A DNA stretch of 64,000 nt from Theristus sp. LFF4_11 (lineage: Eukaryota > Nematoda > Chromadorea > Monhysterida > Xyalidae), in NCBI GenBank assembly GCA_030248135.1, contig JASANC010000573.1:1-64000 (forward strand), read 5' to 3'. Shown in pieces: positions 12,507-24,141 of this stretch. Each line of letters opens with the position of its first letter. The first letter of the stretch is position 1. The notes beneath the pieces were generated by a model that saw only the letters and a list, made by a program, of their open reading frames with translations, had not been told where the DNA came from and ran no database searches. Made by a program: the position numbers and the translations under genes.

Positions 12507-15500
12507 ATGTACCGCCGCCTCGGCCAGAAGGCCTACATGCCGGCGCCTACGAGCGAATACTCCGAGTCGCTGGCCGAATCGGTCGATTTTCCCGATCTCG
12601 ACATTCAACAGTTCGACCCGATCACGATCAAGACCGTCAACACCAACGCCAACAATCATCACCACCTGCCAAATGACACCAACGTCACCTCCGAGGCGTC
12701 GTCACGAAACGTGTCGTCTGGCGGCTCGTCACCGTCGTCCGATTCCGGCTTCTCCGATCACAGCGCACACCAACTGGAGAAACGCGACTGCTGTGAGCAA
12801 CACCAGCAGCTGTGTCGTCAGCTGACCAATATGACACGCTTTGCGTTCGACTTCGTCCAGGACGTGCACACGGACGCCGGCGAGCATGCGCACGATCTGC
12901 TGGACGAGTTGGAGGTATGCGCGGCGGTCGCGTTCCGCGGTCGGTGTCCTGTACATACATTGCCCATTTGTTCACACGTGTTACGTCATGTGCTTACAAG
13001 ACACGGTGATCACATACACAACAATCGAACTTTCAGTTTGGTTGATCCTTTCATCACAGATGGATGAGATCAACCAAACGAACGAACGAAGAAGGAACGG
13101 TGATTTTAGGCACTGTTTTTAGCCAGAAAACCGCATAGAACGCCATCGAGTAGGGCGCCCATCAAGTTTTCTCCGTCATTAAGTGCCTAGCCTATACAAC
13201 CCTCGGCGGGGCTCGATCCCCAAGCGCACAGACAACGAGTCTAAGGATGTGCTGAAAAAAATATCACGTCATTTCGGTGGAGCTCTGCGGATGCGAGCAG
13301 CAAACTCGAAAATGCGGATTGCAAGTATCAAAAAGTAATACACACTGCGTTTTCCACTGTTCCCCATCGGTAACCGGACCTTTCACCGATAGGGCATAAC
13401 ACCGATAGCGCATTCCACCGATACCGATAGGGCATTTCACCGATAGGGCATTTCACCGATAGGGCATTTCACCGACAGGGCATTTCACCGACAGGGCATT
13501 TCACCGACAGGGCATTTCACCGACAGGGCATTCCACCGATAGGGCATTTCACCGACAGGGCATTTCACCGATAGGGCATTTCACCGATGGGCATTTCACC
13601 GATAGAGCATTTCACCGACAGGGCATTTCACCGATAGGGCATTTCACCGATGGGCATTTTACCGATAGAGCATTTCACCGATAGGGCATTTCACCGATAG
13701 AGCATTTCACCGATAGGGCATTTCACCGATAGAGCATAACACCGATAGGGCATAACACCGATAGGGCATAACACCGATAGGGCATTTCACCGATGGGGCA
13801 TTTCACCGATTGGGCATAACACCGATAGGGCATTTCACCGATGGGGCATTTCACCGATTGGGCATAACACCGATAGGGCATTTCACCGATGGGCATTTCA
13901 CCGATGGGCATTTCACCGATAGGGCATTTAACCGATAGGGCATTTCACCGATGGGGCATTTCACCGATTGGGCATAACACCGATAGGGCATTTCACCGAT
14001 GGGCATTTCACCGATGGGCATTTCACCGATAGGGCATTTAACCGATAGGGCATTTCACCGATAGGGCATTTCACCGATAGGGCATTTCACCGATAGGGCA
14101 TTTCACCGATAGGGCATTTCACCGATAGAGCATTTCACCGATAGGGCATTTCACCGATAGAGCATTTCACCGACAGGGCATTTCACCGATAGGGCATTTC
14201 ACCGACAGGGCATTTCACCGATAGGGCATTTCACCGATGGGCATTTCACCGATAGAGCATTTCACCGACAGGGCATTTCACCGATAGGGCATTTCACCGA
14301 TGGGCATTTTACCGATAGAGCATTTCACCGATAGGGCATTTCACCGATAGAGCATTTCACCGATAGGGCATTTCACCGTTAGAGCATAACACCGATACGG
14401 CATAACGATTGGGCATAACACCGATAGGGCATTTCACCGATGGGCATTTCACCGATGGGCATTTCACCGATAGGGCATAACACCGATAGGGCATTTCACC
14501 GATGGGGCATTTCACCGATTGGGCATAACACCGATAGGGCATTTCACCGATGGGCATTTCACCGATGGGCATTTCACCGATAGGGCATTTCACCGATAGG
14601 GCATTTCACCGATAGGGCATTTCACCGATAGGGCATTTCACCGATAGGGCATTTCACCGATAGGGCATTTCACCGATAGAGCATTTCACCGATAGGGCAT
14701 TTCACCGATAGGGCATTTCACCGATAGGGCATTTCACCGATAGGGCATTTCACCGATAGGGCATTTCACCGATAGGGCATTTCACCGACAGGGCATTTCA
14801 CCGATAGGGCATTTCACCGATTGGGCATAACACCGATAGGGCATTTCACCGATGGGGCATTTCACCGATTGGGCATAACACCGATAGGGCATTTCACCAA
14901 TGGGGCATTTCACCGATTGGGCATAACACCGATAGGGCATTTCACCGATGGGCATTTCACCGATCTGGCATTTCACCGATTGGGCATAACACCGATAGGG
15001 CATTTCACCGATTGGGCATAACACCGATAGGGCATTTCACCGATGGGGCATTTCACCGATTGGGCATAACACCGATAGGGCATTTCACCGATGGGCATTT
15101 CACCGATAGGGCATTTCACCGATGGGCATTTCACCGATGGGCATTTAACCGATAGGGCATTTCACCGATAGGGCAGTTCATAAGGTATTTCATCTAAACA
15201 CTGCGTGTTCTATTACATTTCATATGATGATGTGCACGTACAATGTGGTTGTTGACAAGAACCCGCACCTAATAAATATTGGTCATCTCGATTGATTTCA
15301 CCATTCACACACGTTTTATTCTGTCTGTCTGCAGCGGCCATTTTTCTGATTTGCCGACAGCGGGTTTTTGCATTTCTCCGGTTTGCCAAAAATTCTTGAA
15401 AAAATTGGTGCCACGTTGGAGTAAATCGTTGAAAACGCCTTTGTTTTTTGCAGTCTCCAGTGGTTTTTAATGTCTGAAAATGACGCCAAATTCATGAAAT

Positions 15501-15981
15501 GCCCTATCGATGAATTGCCCATCGGTGAAATGCCCGATCGGTGAAATGCCCTTTGGTGAAATGCCCATCGGTGAGAGGTCCGTGAATCTCTCCATGCACT
15601 CCATCATTCTAGCGCCAATTCATGTTTCCAATTCGTCCACGTCGCCCCTCACAGAACAAAGTGCGTCCGCAGTTGATCCGTCTCGACGTCGACCTCAGTC
15701 GTGCCGAACGCCAACTGCGCTCGACGCTCGATCGCTCGCGCATCGGTGAGCCGCGCGTCAACTGGCTGCTGCAGTTCAACAAGTGCCAGCTGGACTTTCG
15801 TCACGTGTTCACGATGCTGGCCGACCGTGTGTGCCCGGACGTGGAGCACGTGCTGCGTCTGCGTGATCGTGGCTGCACCGGACTGGCGCCGCATCGCGAG
15901 ACCATTGCACAGTTGACGGAGGCGTTGGCGCGCATGCAGCGGGCCGCGGACGTCATTGATCGGTGCTCGGCGGAGCAGTGA
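12507..15981 (+). CDS. hypothetical protein, Ser-rich N-terminus and helical C-terminus
   Basis: Not recognised. Exon 1 (12507-12914) ends at a GTATGC donor in phase 0. Exon 2 (15655-15981) starts after an AG in phase 0, giving 244 residues. The N-terminal half has acidic and Ser/Asn-rich low complexity (for example SSGGSSPSSDSGFSDHS). The C-terminal half is rich in charged residues and Leu with a helical look (LIRLDVDLSRAERQLRSTL). Both exons are GC-rich like the proven exons here. An in-frame ATG at 12423 would extend the N-terminus. A possible extra exon at 13060-13099 would break phase, so it is left out. The 2.7-kb intron consists mainly of a minisatellite foldback element. Confidence 0.55.
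13103..13240 (-). mobile_element. tRNA-derived SINE, intact-length copy
   Basis: On the minus strand a tRNA-like head contains GGGGATCGAGCCCC (a B-box-like T arm). It is followed by a body running through GGGCGCCCTACTCGATGG and a TTTTAGG-type end on the plus strand. The same body occurs at 62849-63640, where it is interrupted by another element. The A-box part of this copy is degenerate. Confidence 0.6.
13376..15581. mobile_element. minisatellite foldback element FB-A (asymmetric arms)
   Basis: The left arm (13376-15175) is over 100 copies of a 15-16-bp unit, ACCGATAGGGCATTTC, with variants ending GCATAAC or lacking one G. After about 320 bp of unique sequence the right arm (about 15495-15581) holds four to five copies in inverse orientation (GAAATGCCCATCGGTG). 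The outermost bases, GGACCTTTCACCGAT and ATCGGTGAGAGGTCC, are inverse of each other, so the two ends form a terminal inverted repeat. The element occupies the intron of the hypothetical gene 12507-15981. Confidence 0.75.
13381..15175. repeat. 16-bp tandem array
   Basis: Minisatellite of unit ACCGATAGGGCATTTC with higher-order patterning: blocks containing the GCATAAC variant recur around 13735-13870, 13960, 14390-14540 and 14820-15070. This points to local duplications of multi-unit blocks as well as single units. Confidence 0.9.
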
Positions 15982-16596
15982 ACGACACGCACGCTCGATG
16001 GGAACTTGTGGTTGCTGTTGGGAACTGGAACCATCATGGGAATTGGTGAGCCTTGTATGGCATTGGTATGCGTATATGGGCTGATTGTGATTGTTCAGAT
16101 TCTATGTGTAATTTGTGATCTTCAAACAAATCAATCTGGCGAAACTGAAAGTGTTGGGAGCGGTTGTATTTATTTAGTTTTGTTTGACCGTTGCGTGGAA
16201 CCTGTAAAGATTGGTGGCATCGCTCTTTCAAATGGATTTTCTGCAATGTTCATGTTTTTTTTCACACTTAACTGAAACCGAGCGTTATTTTTTCAAGACG
16301 GATAAATGTTTCAGAATTTCTGCGCTGCACGTTTATTTGGCACTTGAGTTTTTTTGTGTCTGAAAAAAACTGTTTGTTCCCCAATTCCAAAAACCGTGAT
16401 GCTGTTTTCATTGATTGCGCCATCTGTTATATTTGAATCCGTTGCTTTGATGTTCTGAAAGTTTTCATTGATTCACTGTACATGTAACGATCACACAACA
16501 CAACAAAACAACACGAAATGCGAAAGACAAACAAAGCCAATGTAATAACAGTCGTACATTGTACAGCACTTGTACTATTTGTACTTTGTACAAAAT
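15982..16596. other. intergenic region between convergent genes
   Basis: The hypothetical gene (+) ends at 15981 and the OIG-4-like gene (-) ends at 16597. The interval is AT-rich and no further coding sequence is supported. Confidence 0.5.
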
Positions 16597-17691
16597 TCAA
16601 GTTTTGTATTCCGTCCGGAAGCTTCGATGGTCGTACTCCAGCGGATTGGAGGCAACGCACGTGTAGACGCCCTGGTTGCCGACGGCCGCTGGGTCGATCT
16701 CGATCTTGCTTTTCATTCCGCCGTCTTTCGTGCGATGCTGGTAAAGCTGCAGGAAAGAAAATGTGCCGCACTAACTGAACAATCTATCAATGGGCGGCAT
16801 GGTCAGCAGAAATTGCTGAAATTCTGAAATTATAATTGTTGAAAACCGTCCGCTGTAAAACGTGGAACCGGTTTAAAATTTGCCGGTTTTTCTATCCCAG
16901 AGAGCTCATGGAGAGCGAATCAGCGTTTCAACGGAGTCCCGCCAGCGAACAGCCCCTTCAACAAATGGCTCATTCGTCACCGACGTGTCCGTTGCGTGTC
17001 AACTTCAGCTCGTGGCCGTCCTTGTACCAAACGACCTGCGGCAGCGGATCACCAACCGCGACGCACAGCAGCACGATCTTGTAGCCGAGTTTGTAGGTTT
17101 GTTGAAAGTGAGAGCTCTTCACGATTTTCGCGCCCTGGCAAGGGTGAAAAAAATGTGATACTAAGACGAATTTGCTACAGCAACACAGATCTTGTAGCTG
17201 CATAGCCGATGCAACTGATTGATGATGTTTTCTGGTGTCCCCTCTTTGGTATCATGTCCCAAAAATTACTGCAGCATAAGAGTAGAGCGGTGAACTGTGT
17301 TTACCGCCGATCGTGGTAAGCGTACATGCGCGACAATTTGTGGTAAGCGGCGTACACCGCTCAGCTTCCTTTTTACCATGGTGATTTTTGGCACACCAAA
17401 ACGACATGACAAAATGAACAACGCTAAGGTCTGTATTTCAATGGTTTTCATTTTCACATCGGCGTCTGACTGCCAGTATTACAGCCGGTGTTTCCGACGT
17501 TATGCGGATTCGGAAAAAAAACGAAAAACGTTTGTCGAACGAAAAACGCCTTTTTTCACCTCTGGAGCAGTCAGTCGCCCAAACGCTCGATAGAACGGCA
17601 TTGGCAGCCTCAGCCGGGGCACGCCCGCGCAGCCACGGATGCAAAACGCGGCAACGAAAATCAGCACGGCCACTGCGGCACTGGCCGCCAT
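16597..17691 (-). CDS. secreted single-Ig-domain protein, OIG-4-like
   Basis: Three exons on the minus strand, 17691-17560, 17134-16985 and 16746-16597, join in phase 0 to give 143 residues. Exon 1 encodes a signal peptide (MAASAAVAVLIFVAAFC, cleavage likely near CAG-VP). Exon 2 gives GAKIVKSSHF, then a Cys in VLLCVAVG and the Ig tryptophan in VVWYKDG. Exon 3 gives KIEIDPAAVGNQGVYTCV, with the second Ig cysteine in the usual DxGxYxC-type setting. This order and the GAKI...SSHF and IDPA segments resemble the nematode OIG-4 family of one-Ig secreted proteins, known to act at neuromuscular synapses. The exon 2 donor is GTCGGT; the alternative GTGACG would break phase. Confidence 0.8.
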
Positions 17692-19311
17692 CGCAGAAAA
17701 CGGTCACGAAACCGATGAAACGTCGCGGAACTTGAAACTTTGACACTGTTTTCAGAGAGAAAAAACAAAAAAGCATGCGTTCAATTCCACGCGCCGTTAA
17801 ACGAGCCGTGGTCGTGTCGCCCAGAAAATCACCATAAATATTCATGACTTGTTTCTGAACACTGAAAACGACATTTTATTTGGTCGCCTATTTTGTGGCA
17901 CAACAAGCTGCTCATAATATGGGCTTCACACTGGGAATATGCGGAAGCGACTGCAAAAAGAAAGCGAAAGATTTGCCAAAAAATGGACGCTTTTTCAATG
18001 TCGAATAGTCATCGGTCGTGTGCGTGACAGCAGATCCGATGGATTATGTTATGATCAGGAAAATATGTTCGACAGCAAGACATAATACCACTTGAGCTCT
18101 TTCGTACGCTGCTTTCAAGGATTACGAAAAGGTTTTCCGTTTCAGAAGAAGCTAATACGCGCCTCTGTATTTCAGTTTTCTGGTGCGCTTCCGAGAGCAT
18201 ATTCGTACATGTATAATCTAATTCCTTCACTTTCCTTCACTCAATCAACATAATCACCGACAAAATGGTCCCTTTTTATCACTGCTTCAGCCATATATCC
18301 GCAAAATTTATGTCCGTGGTCCGACCATATAAAAATGTATTTTGTGCGTCTCTTTCAGGCGAAGAGGGAACTGCTGGTGAGCCGATTCTTTCGTTGCAAA
18401 GATTTTTATGCTCACTTTGACGTCCAGAAAACACCATAAAAACGAACGTAAAAACAAAAAAAGATTGATAAAACGTTGCAACACCTGATGGTGCCGGGCG
18501 GGAACTGGTGATAAATATAACACAAATAAAAAGTGTCTTTAAAATTATAAAAAAATTTAAAACGAATAACCAGCGGCCAAAAATTATTATTTTTTTTCAA
18601 TTTCCACACCTTTTCACATGCTTTGTTACCTTTGTAAGCATACTCAGGGCTATTTGGTCAACAAACCTGAAAAGCCTGCATCAACAGACATCCCTGACTG
18701 ATTGGTTGAACATTTTTTCGCGCAACCACCACCACTCTAAAAAGCAAACGTATTTGCTTTACTTTTCAATAAAAACACAAGATCTGAAGAAATCAGAAAC
18801 AAAGTGACGGCACAAGACAACTAATAAAATACTGCACTGATGACGTTCACGAACCGACAAACAGACGCAGGAACTACCAATGAACATGCAGCACGTGTTT
18901 TTGATTTCATCTTTTTACTAATTTCGCCTAATTCAACACATACTTTTTTTATCACTGTGGTCCTGCTTCAGTTAAAATTGATAGTTTAATATTTTTTGCT
19001 GAATAATGCTAGCTTCACTTGGGAAATAAAACATTGTTGGTCACCGAACAGCAACAACAAACATTGTAAGATTTTTTGCAGATTTTTTAGCGGCACGATA
19101 TTCCACCTTTTATGTGCGTCTTCCGCAAGAAAACGCGACAATTTCCAGAGTCGACTGCAAATCAGACAAATGTTTGCTAAATTGCAGCCGAGAACAAGCG
19201 AACACGCGGAGTCCGCCCACCTCTCCCTTGCATTTTGCTGAACACATTTACAATGTGCAACGCTGCGGCATCGAGAGTTTTCGGTTTCGTTGCCAAAACC
19301 GAAGAGTAATA
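17692..19311. other. intergenic region, nothing recognised
   Basis: AT-rich DNA upstream of the OIG-4-like gene. Open frames on the minus strand around 18986-19561 and several shorter ones lack recognisable motifs. No repeat structure was defined. Confidence 0.4.
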
Positions 19312-19461
19312 ATGGAACTATCTTCCATACGTCAAGAGCGTCAGAATGCCGACTGGGACGACCAACAGTCGCTTGACGTGAACGACTCGAACTCGAGTGC
19401 TCGAGAAGTCCAACGTCGTGCAGCTGCGAACAACGCGCGCAATGCCAGCTGCCAAAAAGGT
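19312..19461 (+). CDS. possible coding exon of unknown gene
   Basis: A GC-richer open stretch starting at an ATG encodes MELSSIRQERQNADWDDQQS and continues with a polar, Asn/Ser/Arg-rich tail. It ends at AAAAAG followed by GTTGAG, a possible donor. The composition is exon-like against the AT-rich surroundings, but no partner exon or family was found. It could equally be chance. Confidence 0.25.
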
Positions 19462-19609
19462 TGAGTTGAACTGTAACTTTTGCTTTCCCTCCATGGCATC
19501 CTTCACAGTGCGCGTGGTGGTGTTTCAACGACAAACACATTTTATATTGCTCAGTTGCCAACGACTAAAACCATTTTCATATCTTACCGTAAGTCGTAAC
19601 TGGGGAACA

Positions 19610-19859
19610 TCTATTATACTAAAAAAATACTTTGTCCGTGGAACTTTTTTGCAGTTTGAATTGGCGCTCATTTTTTCAGTTCGAGCCTATTTTGCTATTT
19701 AAGTCATCATCTGCTAAATACTTTACTCCATTTTCTAATGACAAGACAATGTTCAAATCGTCATTCTACATGACTTCGTCATCATGATGCCTTTTGCTCA
19801 TTAGCAACAACTTACATACAATGGACAAATAGCAATTTTTGGTGCTCAAAATTTTATAA
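19610..19859 (+). mobile_element. truncated Helitron 5' end
   Basis: It starts TCTATTATACTAAAAA, followed by TTTGTCCGTGGAAC and a TTTGAATTGGCGC segment. It is closely related to the 5' end of the next element at 19860 but carries no 3' terminus before that element begins. Confidence 0.5.
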
Positions 19860-22555
19860 TCTATATTATTAAATTTACAAAGTGTCTGTCTGTGGCACTT
19901 TTTTTGCAATTTGAATTGGCGCCCTTTTTTGCTACTTAAGAAAACTCCATCTCAATTTTCATAACCTATTTTTTATTAATGCCAGTTGAGATTATTTTCT
20001 CAAAACGTCGCTCTTCATATAGCTGGAGTCATCATGATACTCTTTGGTTTGGCTCAACAGCGACAGTTCAGCACAGCATAGGCAAATGGAAGCGTGGCTG
20101 ATCAAAACTTGATGATCGACTGGGAAAGATGTAACAAAACCGTCTTTGAAAAAAGTTTGAACTTTTTAAAAATCGGGTTGCAAAACGCACATCGACATCG
20201 GCATTGCATGTTGCACTTTGGGTTCAAAACAAGTAAATTTCATTGAAATTGATACTCCATGTTTCATTTTCAAATTGATACTCCGTGGTTATGAGCGATA
20301 ATTTCAACGTAACGCATGATGGGCAACTGGCAATTTTTGCTGCTCAAAACTTGACGAGCGACTGCGAAAGATGAAACAAAACTGTCTCTGAAAAAGTTAG
20401 TTTTTTAATTGGGTCGAAATGGTATTTACCATTCATTTTCACTTTGCAAAATGTTTGGGTCATGTTGGGGTGAACGGGTAAAAAGAACCAAAACTGCAAA
20501 ACGAAATTATAAACGTCACTTTTTTGTTTCTTCTATTCATGTTCACTTTACAAAAAGGCTTGGCTTATGTTAGGGCAACCGGGTAAAAGAAGCATTAGCT
20601 TTTTAAAACGGGTATTTTTAATGAAAAAACGTTAATTTTTATATTTTTTATTCAATCTTACTTAACTTACAAAAAGGCTTGACTTAGGTTAGGGTGAACG
20701 GGTAAAAATAGCAAAATCATTAACTTCGCATTTTCAGTTTACAAAAAAGGCTTGGCTTAGGTAAACGGGTAAAAAAGCATTAGCCTTTTAAAACGGGTAA
20801 ATGAAAAAAACGTTAATTTTTATGTTTTTTATTCAATCTTACTTCACATACAAAAAGGCTTGACTTGGGTTAGGGTGAACGGCGAAAAATAGCAAAATCA
20901 TAAACTTCGCATTTTCAGTTTACAAAAAAGGCTTGGCTTAGGTAAACGGGTAAAAAAGCATTAGCTTTTTAAAACGGGTAAATTAAAAAAACGTTAGTTT
21001 TTTTATATTTTTTATTCAATTTTACTTCACTTACAAAAAGGCTTGCCTTCGGTTAGTGTGAACGGGTAAAAATAGCAAAATCATAAACTTCGCATTTTTT
21101 ATTTATTTAAATACATTAAAAAATATTGTATTGTAGGCGACTTCACGGCAGCACAAGGTAAATTTTCTTCAGGGTTATTATTCAGTAAACGTTACTGTTT
21201 TTTTCTTTCTAAGTCAATGCCACTTCACCAAAAAGGCTTGGCATTGATTAAGCCACATACGCTCGGGTCAATAGGCTAGTCAACTGCAAAAGATGAAATA
21301 AAAACCGTCTCGATCTGGAACGCTGAAGTGCAACAACAACAAGCGAGACAATCGCAAGAATTGCAAGAACTCGGTTGTAAACTGAAATGAGTCGCTTATG
21401 TTAGGGTAAACGGGTTGAAAGAAGCTAAATAGCAAAACAAAAGCGACCGTTTCACAATGGGTACTCAGAAAAGTGTTGCACCGTCTCGATCTGGAACGCT
21501 GAAGTGCAACAACGACAAGCGAGACAATCGCAAGAATTGCAAGAACTCGGTTGTAAACTGAAATGAGTCGCTTATGTTAGGGTAAACGGGTTGAAAGAAG
21601 CTAAATAGCAAAACAAAAGCGACCGTTTCACAATGGGTACTCAGAAAAGTGTTGCTTTTTGTTACTAACACTCAATCAAAAAGGCCTGGCTTAGATTAAT
21701 GCAAGCGCGGAAAAGTAGTAAGCATACCAAACAAAAGCGGACGTTTTGCTACGAGTATTAAGTAAACTGTTGCTTTTTGTCCTTTCCATGCTATCAAAAA
21801 GCTTTGGCTTAGCTTAGGGTAGGCGGGCAAAAGAAGTAACATACCAACCAAAAGCAGCCGTTTCGCAACGGGTCTTCAAAAAAGTTTTGCATTTGTCGTC
21901 ATTTTTAAAACTCTAAGGCCTAGGTTAGAGTAAGCGGGAAAAAAGTTTCAAAACAAAAGCTGGCGTTTTGCAACAATTATTCAGAAGTGTTGTCTTTTTT
22001 TCATCTTTTACACACTAAAAGGGTTGGCTCAGATAAGGGTTTAGCAATGTGTATTCAGAAAAAAGTGTTTTTTCGTCATTTACACTCCACCGGCAAGAAA
22101 TTCCAGTTCCACAAGGAATAGATTGCAGCATCAACAAAGATGTAGCCACGATCGATGGCGAAGCAGTGGATCGGTCCACATATAATCGATCAATTTTTAA
22201 CGGGAATGACAGCGACATTGAAAAAGCTAATAAATGAGAATTAATTTTGATTCTTTAAAAGGGAACGTCAGTTGTTTGTTGCTGATTAAAAAAAATTGTT
22301 TTTCATATTGTTGACAAAAAGGGCGCCTTAAAACTGAAAATACTGTGATTTTCAAAAAAGTAGGAGCATCGAGTGCTTCAAGAATGAACGATCATTTGTA
22401 TGGTTAATCAACAACAATCGGTTAAAGCAGCTCAAAATGAAAATGCAATGCATGATTAGTCCGGGTCGTGGGCAAGGTCAAAAGGCTAAACTCCATTCAA
22501 AAATAACAGTTGTATTCAACACTAACCGTGCCGTAGGCACGGGTCAATTGGCTAG
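19860..22555 (+). mobile_element. non-autonomous Helitron
   Basis: The 5' end is A|TCTATATTATTAAA. The 3' end has a perfect 7-bp stem hairpin CCGTGCCGTAGGCACGG, then GTCAATTGG and CTAG|T. The TC start, the hairpin 9 bp before CTAG and the A|T insertion site are the Helitron signature. The 2.7-kb interior has no Rep/helicase coding sequence and is made of tandem repeats whose units carry GGCTTGGCTTAGGTTAGGG and an ACGGGTAAAA segment. Confidence 0.8.
20450..22040. repeat. tandem repeats inside the Helitron
   Basis: Degenerate units of about 150-190 bp share AAAAAGGCTTGGCTTAGG and a GGGTAAAAAG segment. Within them, 21305-21480 and 21481-21655 form an almost identical head-to-tail duplication of 176 bp, which must be recent. 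Confidence 0.75.
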
Positions 22556-22763
22556 TTGTTACCAAAAACTGTTGAAGTTGAAAGTGTAAAAGTTTGTGCT
22601 AAATACACGTCACGTCACGTTACGTCACTTCGTGTCAAACTAAAACGTTCGCCAGACACATTGTATATGATTCTTAGGTGGCCATAGTTAGCACAAACTT
22701 TAACTTTTTTAAATCCTATTCCGCCCTTTAAATGCGCAGAGAGCGCAGTTTTTTGCAATAATA

Positions 22764-23096
22764 ATGCACATGTCGGTGTTTGTAGCGACCAACAACCGCA
22801 ACAGCAGCGATACGTTAAAGCACGCTACGCCGTCTCGGTGCCCGGACAACGGCGGCACATCGCGTCCACGGAATAGTACCATTTCTGCCGTTTCACCACA
22901 AGAGTCACCACATCGTCAAAGAACGTGCGATGATCGCTCAGTTGGATCGACCGAATTTACGAGCGTTCTCGAGCAAACGACCACTTCCTCGGAAGACACC
23001 TGTTCGAGTGCTCTTGGGCGACCGCCGAAAGGTGCAGTTGATATCACGCGAAACAAAATAGCGCGTCCGCAGCCCACAAAGCAAAACAGCAACTGA
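22764..23096 (+). CDS. possible small hypothetical ORF
   Basis: A 110-residue open frame, rich in Ser, Thr, Pro and Arg, with no recognisable domain. Its GC content is higher than its surroundings. It lies just right of the Helitron and left of a small inverted-repeat element. It may be a fragment of a captured exon or spurious. Confidence 0.25.
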   Translation: MHMSVFVATNNRNSSDTLKHATPSRCPDNGGTSRPRNSTISAVSPQESPHRQRTCDDRSVGSTEFTSVLEQTTTSSEDTCSSALGRPPKGAVDITRNKIARPQPTKQNSN

Positions 23097-23268
23097 CGTT
23101 ATGCATATTGCTGTTGTCGGTTGAAATCGCAAAATTCTATAGTAGTACGTGTTTCTCTCTTGACCCAGCATTCAAGACGCGCACAGACAGAAAATCAGTT
23201 TCATTTTTGACGCGGCAATTCAAATTATTATTGAAGTGACCTGGTCTTCGACGCACACGGCAGAGAAA

Positions 23269-23535
23269 TACCGTAAAGACTTGCATATAAGGTCTCCTTA
23301 TATAAATTTGAAAATCAAAAATTTCTGGAAAAAAACGGAATTTTGTGTGACAACCGTATAAGTGGGAGGAGGTCTTATGAAGCAAAGATTAGGACTTCCG
23401 GGTCTTATAAACGGGGCGGGATTTCGACCAAGTCAAAATTTTGAATTTTTTGGTTTCCAGCCACGTGACACTCAGCCCACTTTTGGGTGGGGGTCTTATA
23501 AGTGGGAGGAACCTTATATGCAAGACTTTACGGTA
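23269..23535. mobile_element. inverted-repeat MITE L (TACCGTAAAGACTTGC ends)
   Basis: A 267-bp segment whose 24-bp ends are perfect inverses, TACCGTAAAGACTTGCATAT... and the complement. The interior contains TTATAAGTGGGAGG motifs in both orientations. It has no coding capacity. Confidence 0.75.
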
Positions 23536-23911
23536 AGTCGTTTTGAATTGCGACATCAATCAAATCAAACTGATTTTCTATCTGCACGCAAAAGAATCGC
23601 CTACTAATGCAGATTGTTTGTGCACTCATCGATTCGCACATACCCGAACACTTAACATTTTTGTTAAGCGAAAAAACTGACTTTTTCAGATCTGAAAACA
23701 GTTTAGATGCAGCCGTTTTTTTCCTCCTCAAAATTGAAGCGAATCTAAATCGGATAAGTGCATAGGTTTGTGCATGTGCACGAATACGTACACGGACACA
23801 CGGACACAATGCACGAACATGTGCATCAACGTGTAAATTAATTTGTTTCCGGATGCGTCTGCAAACGCACGTACTGATGTCACCCTCGTGGCCTCGGTGG
23901 TAGGGTGGGTG

Positions 23912-23928
23912 GGGGGGGGGGGGGGGGG

Positions 23929-24003
<75 letters not shown>

Positions 24004-24082
24004 GGGGGTGGGGGGGGGGGGGTGGGGGGGGGGGGGTGGGGGGTGGGGGGGGGGGGGGGGGGGGGGGGGGGGGTGGGGGGGT

Positions 24083-24129
<47 letters not shown>

Positions 24130-24134
24130 GGGGG
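23912..24134. repeat. near-pure poly-G tract
   Basis: About 220 bp of G broken only by single or paired T. It abuts the terminal repeat of the element starting at 24142. It translates to meaningless poly-Gly or poly-Pro frames. It could be a real G-quadruplex-forming tract or an assembly or sequencing artefact. Confidence 0.8.
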
Positions 24135-24141
24135 TTTTTTA

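Noticed and set aside
13060..13099. Small middle exon of the hypothetical gene
   Set aside because: Good flanking AG and GT, but it leaves phase 1 while the next exon needs phase 0.
13376..15175. CRISPR-like regular array
   Set aside because: Units are contiguous 15-16-bp repeats without unique spacers, in a eukaryotic intron. It is a minisatellite.
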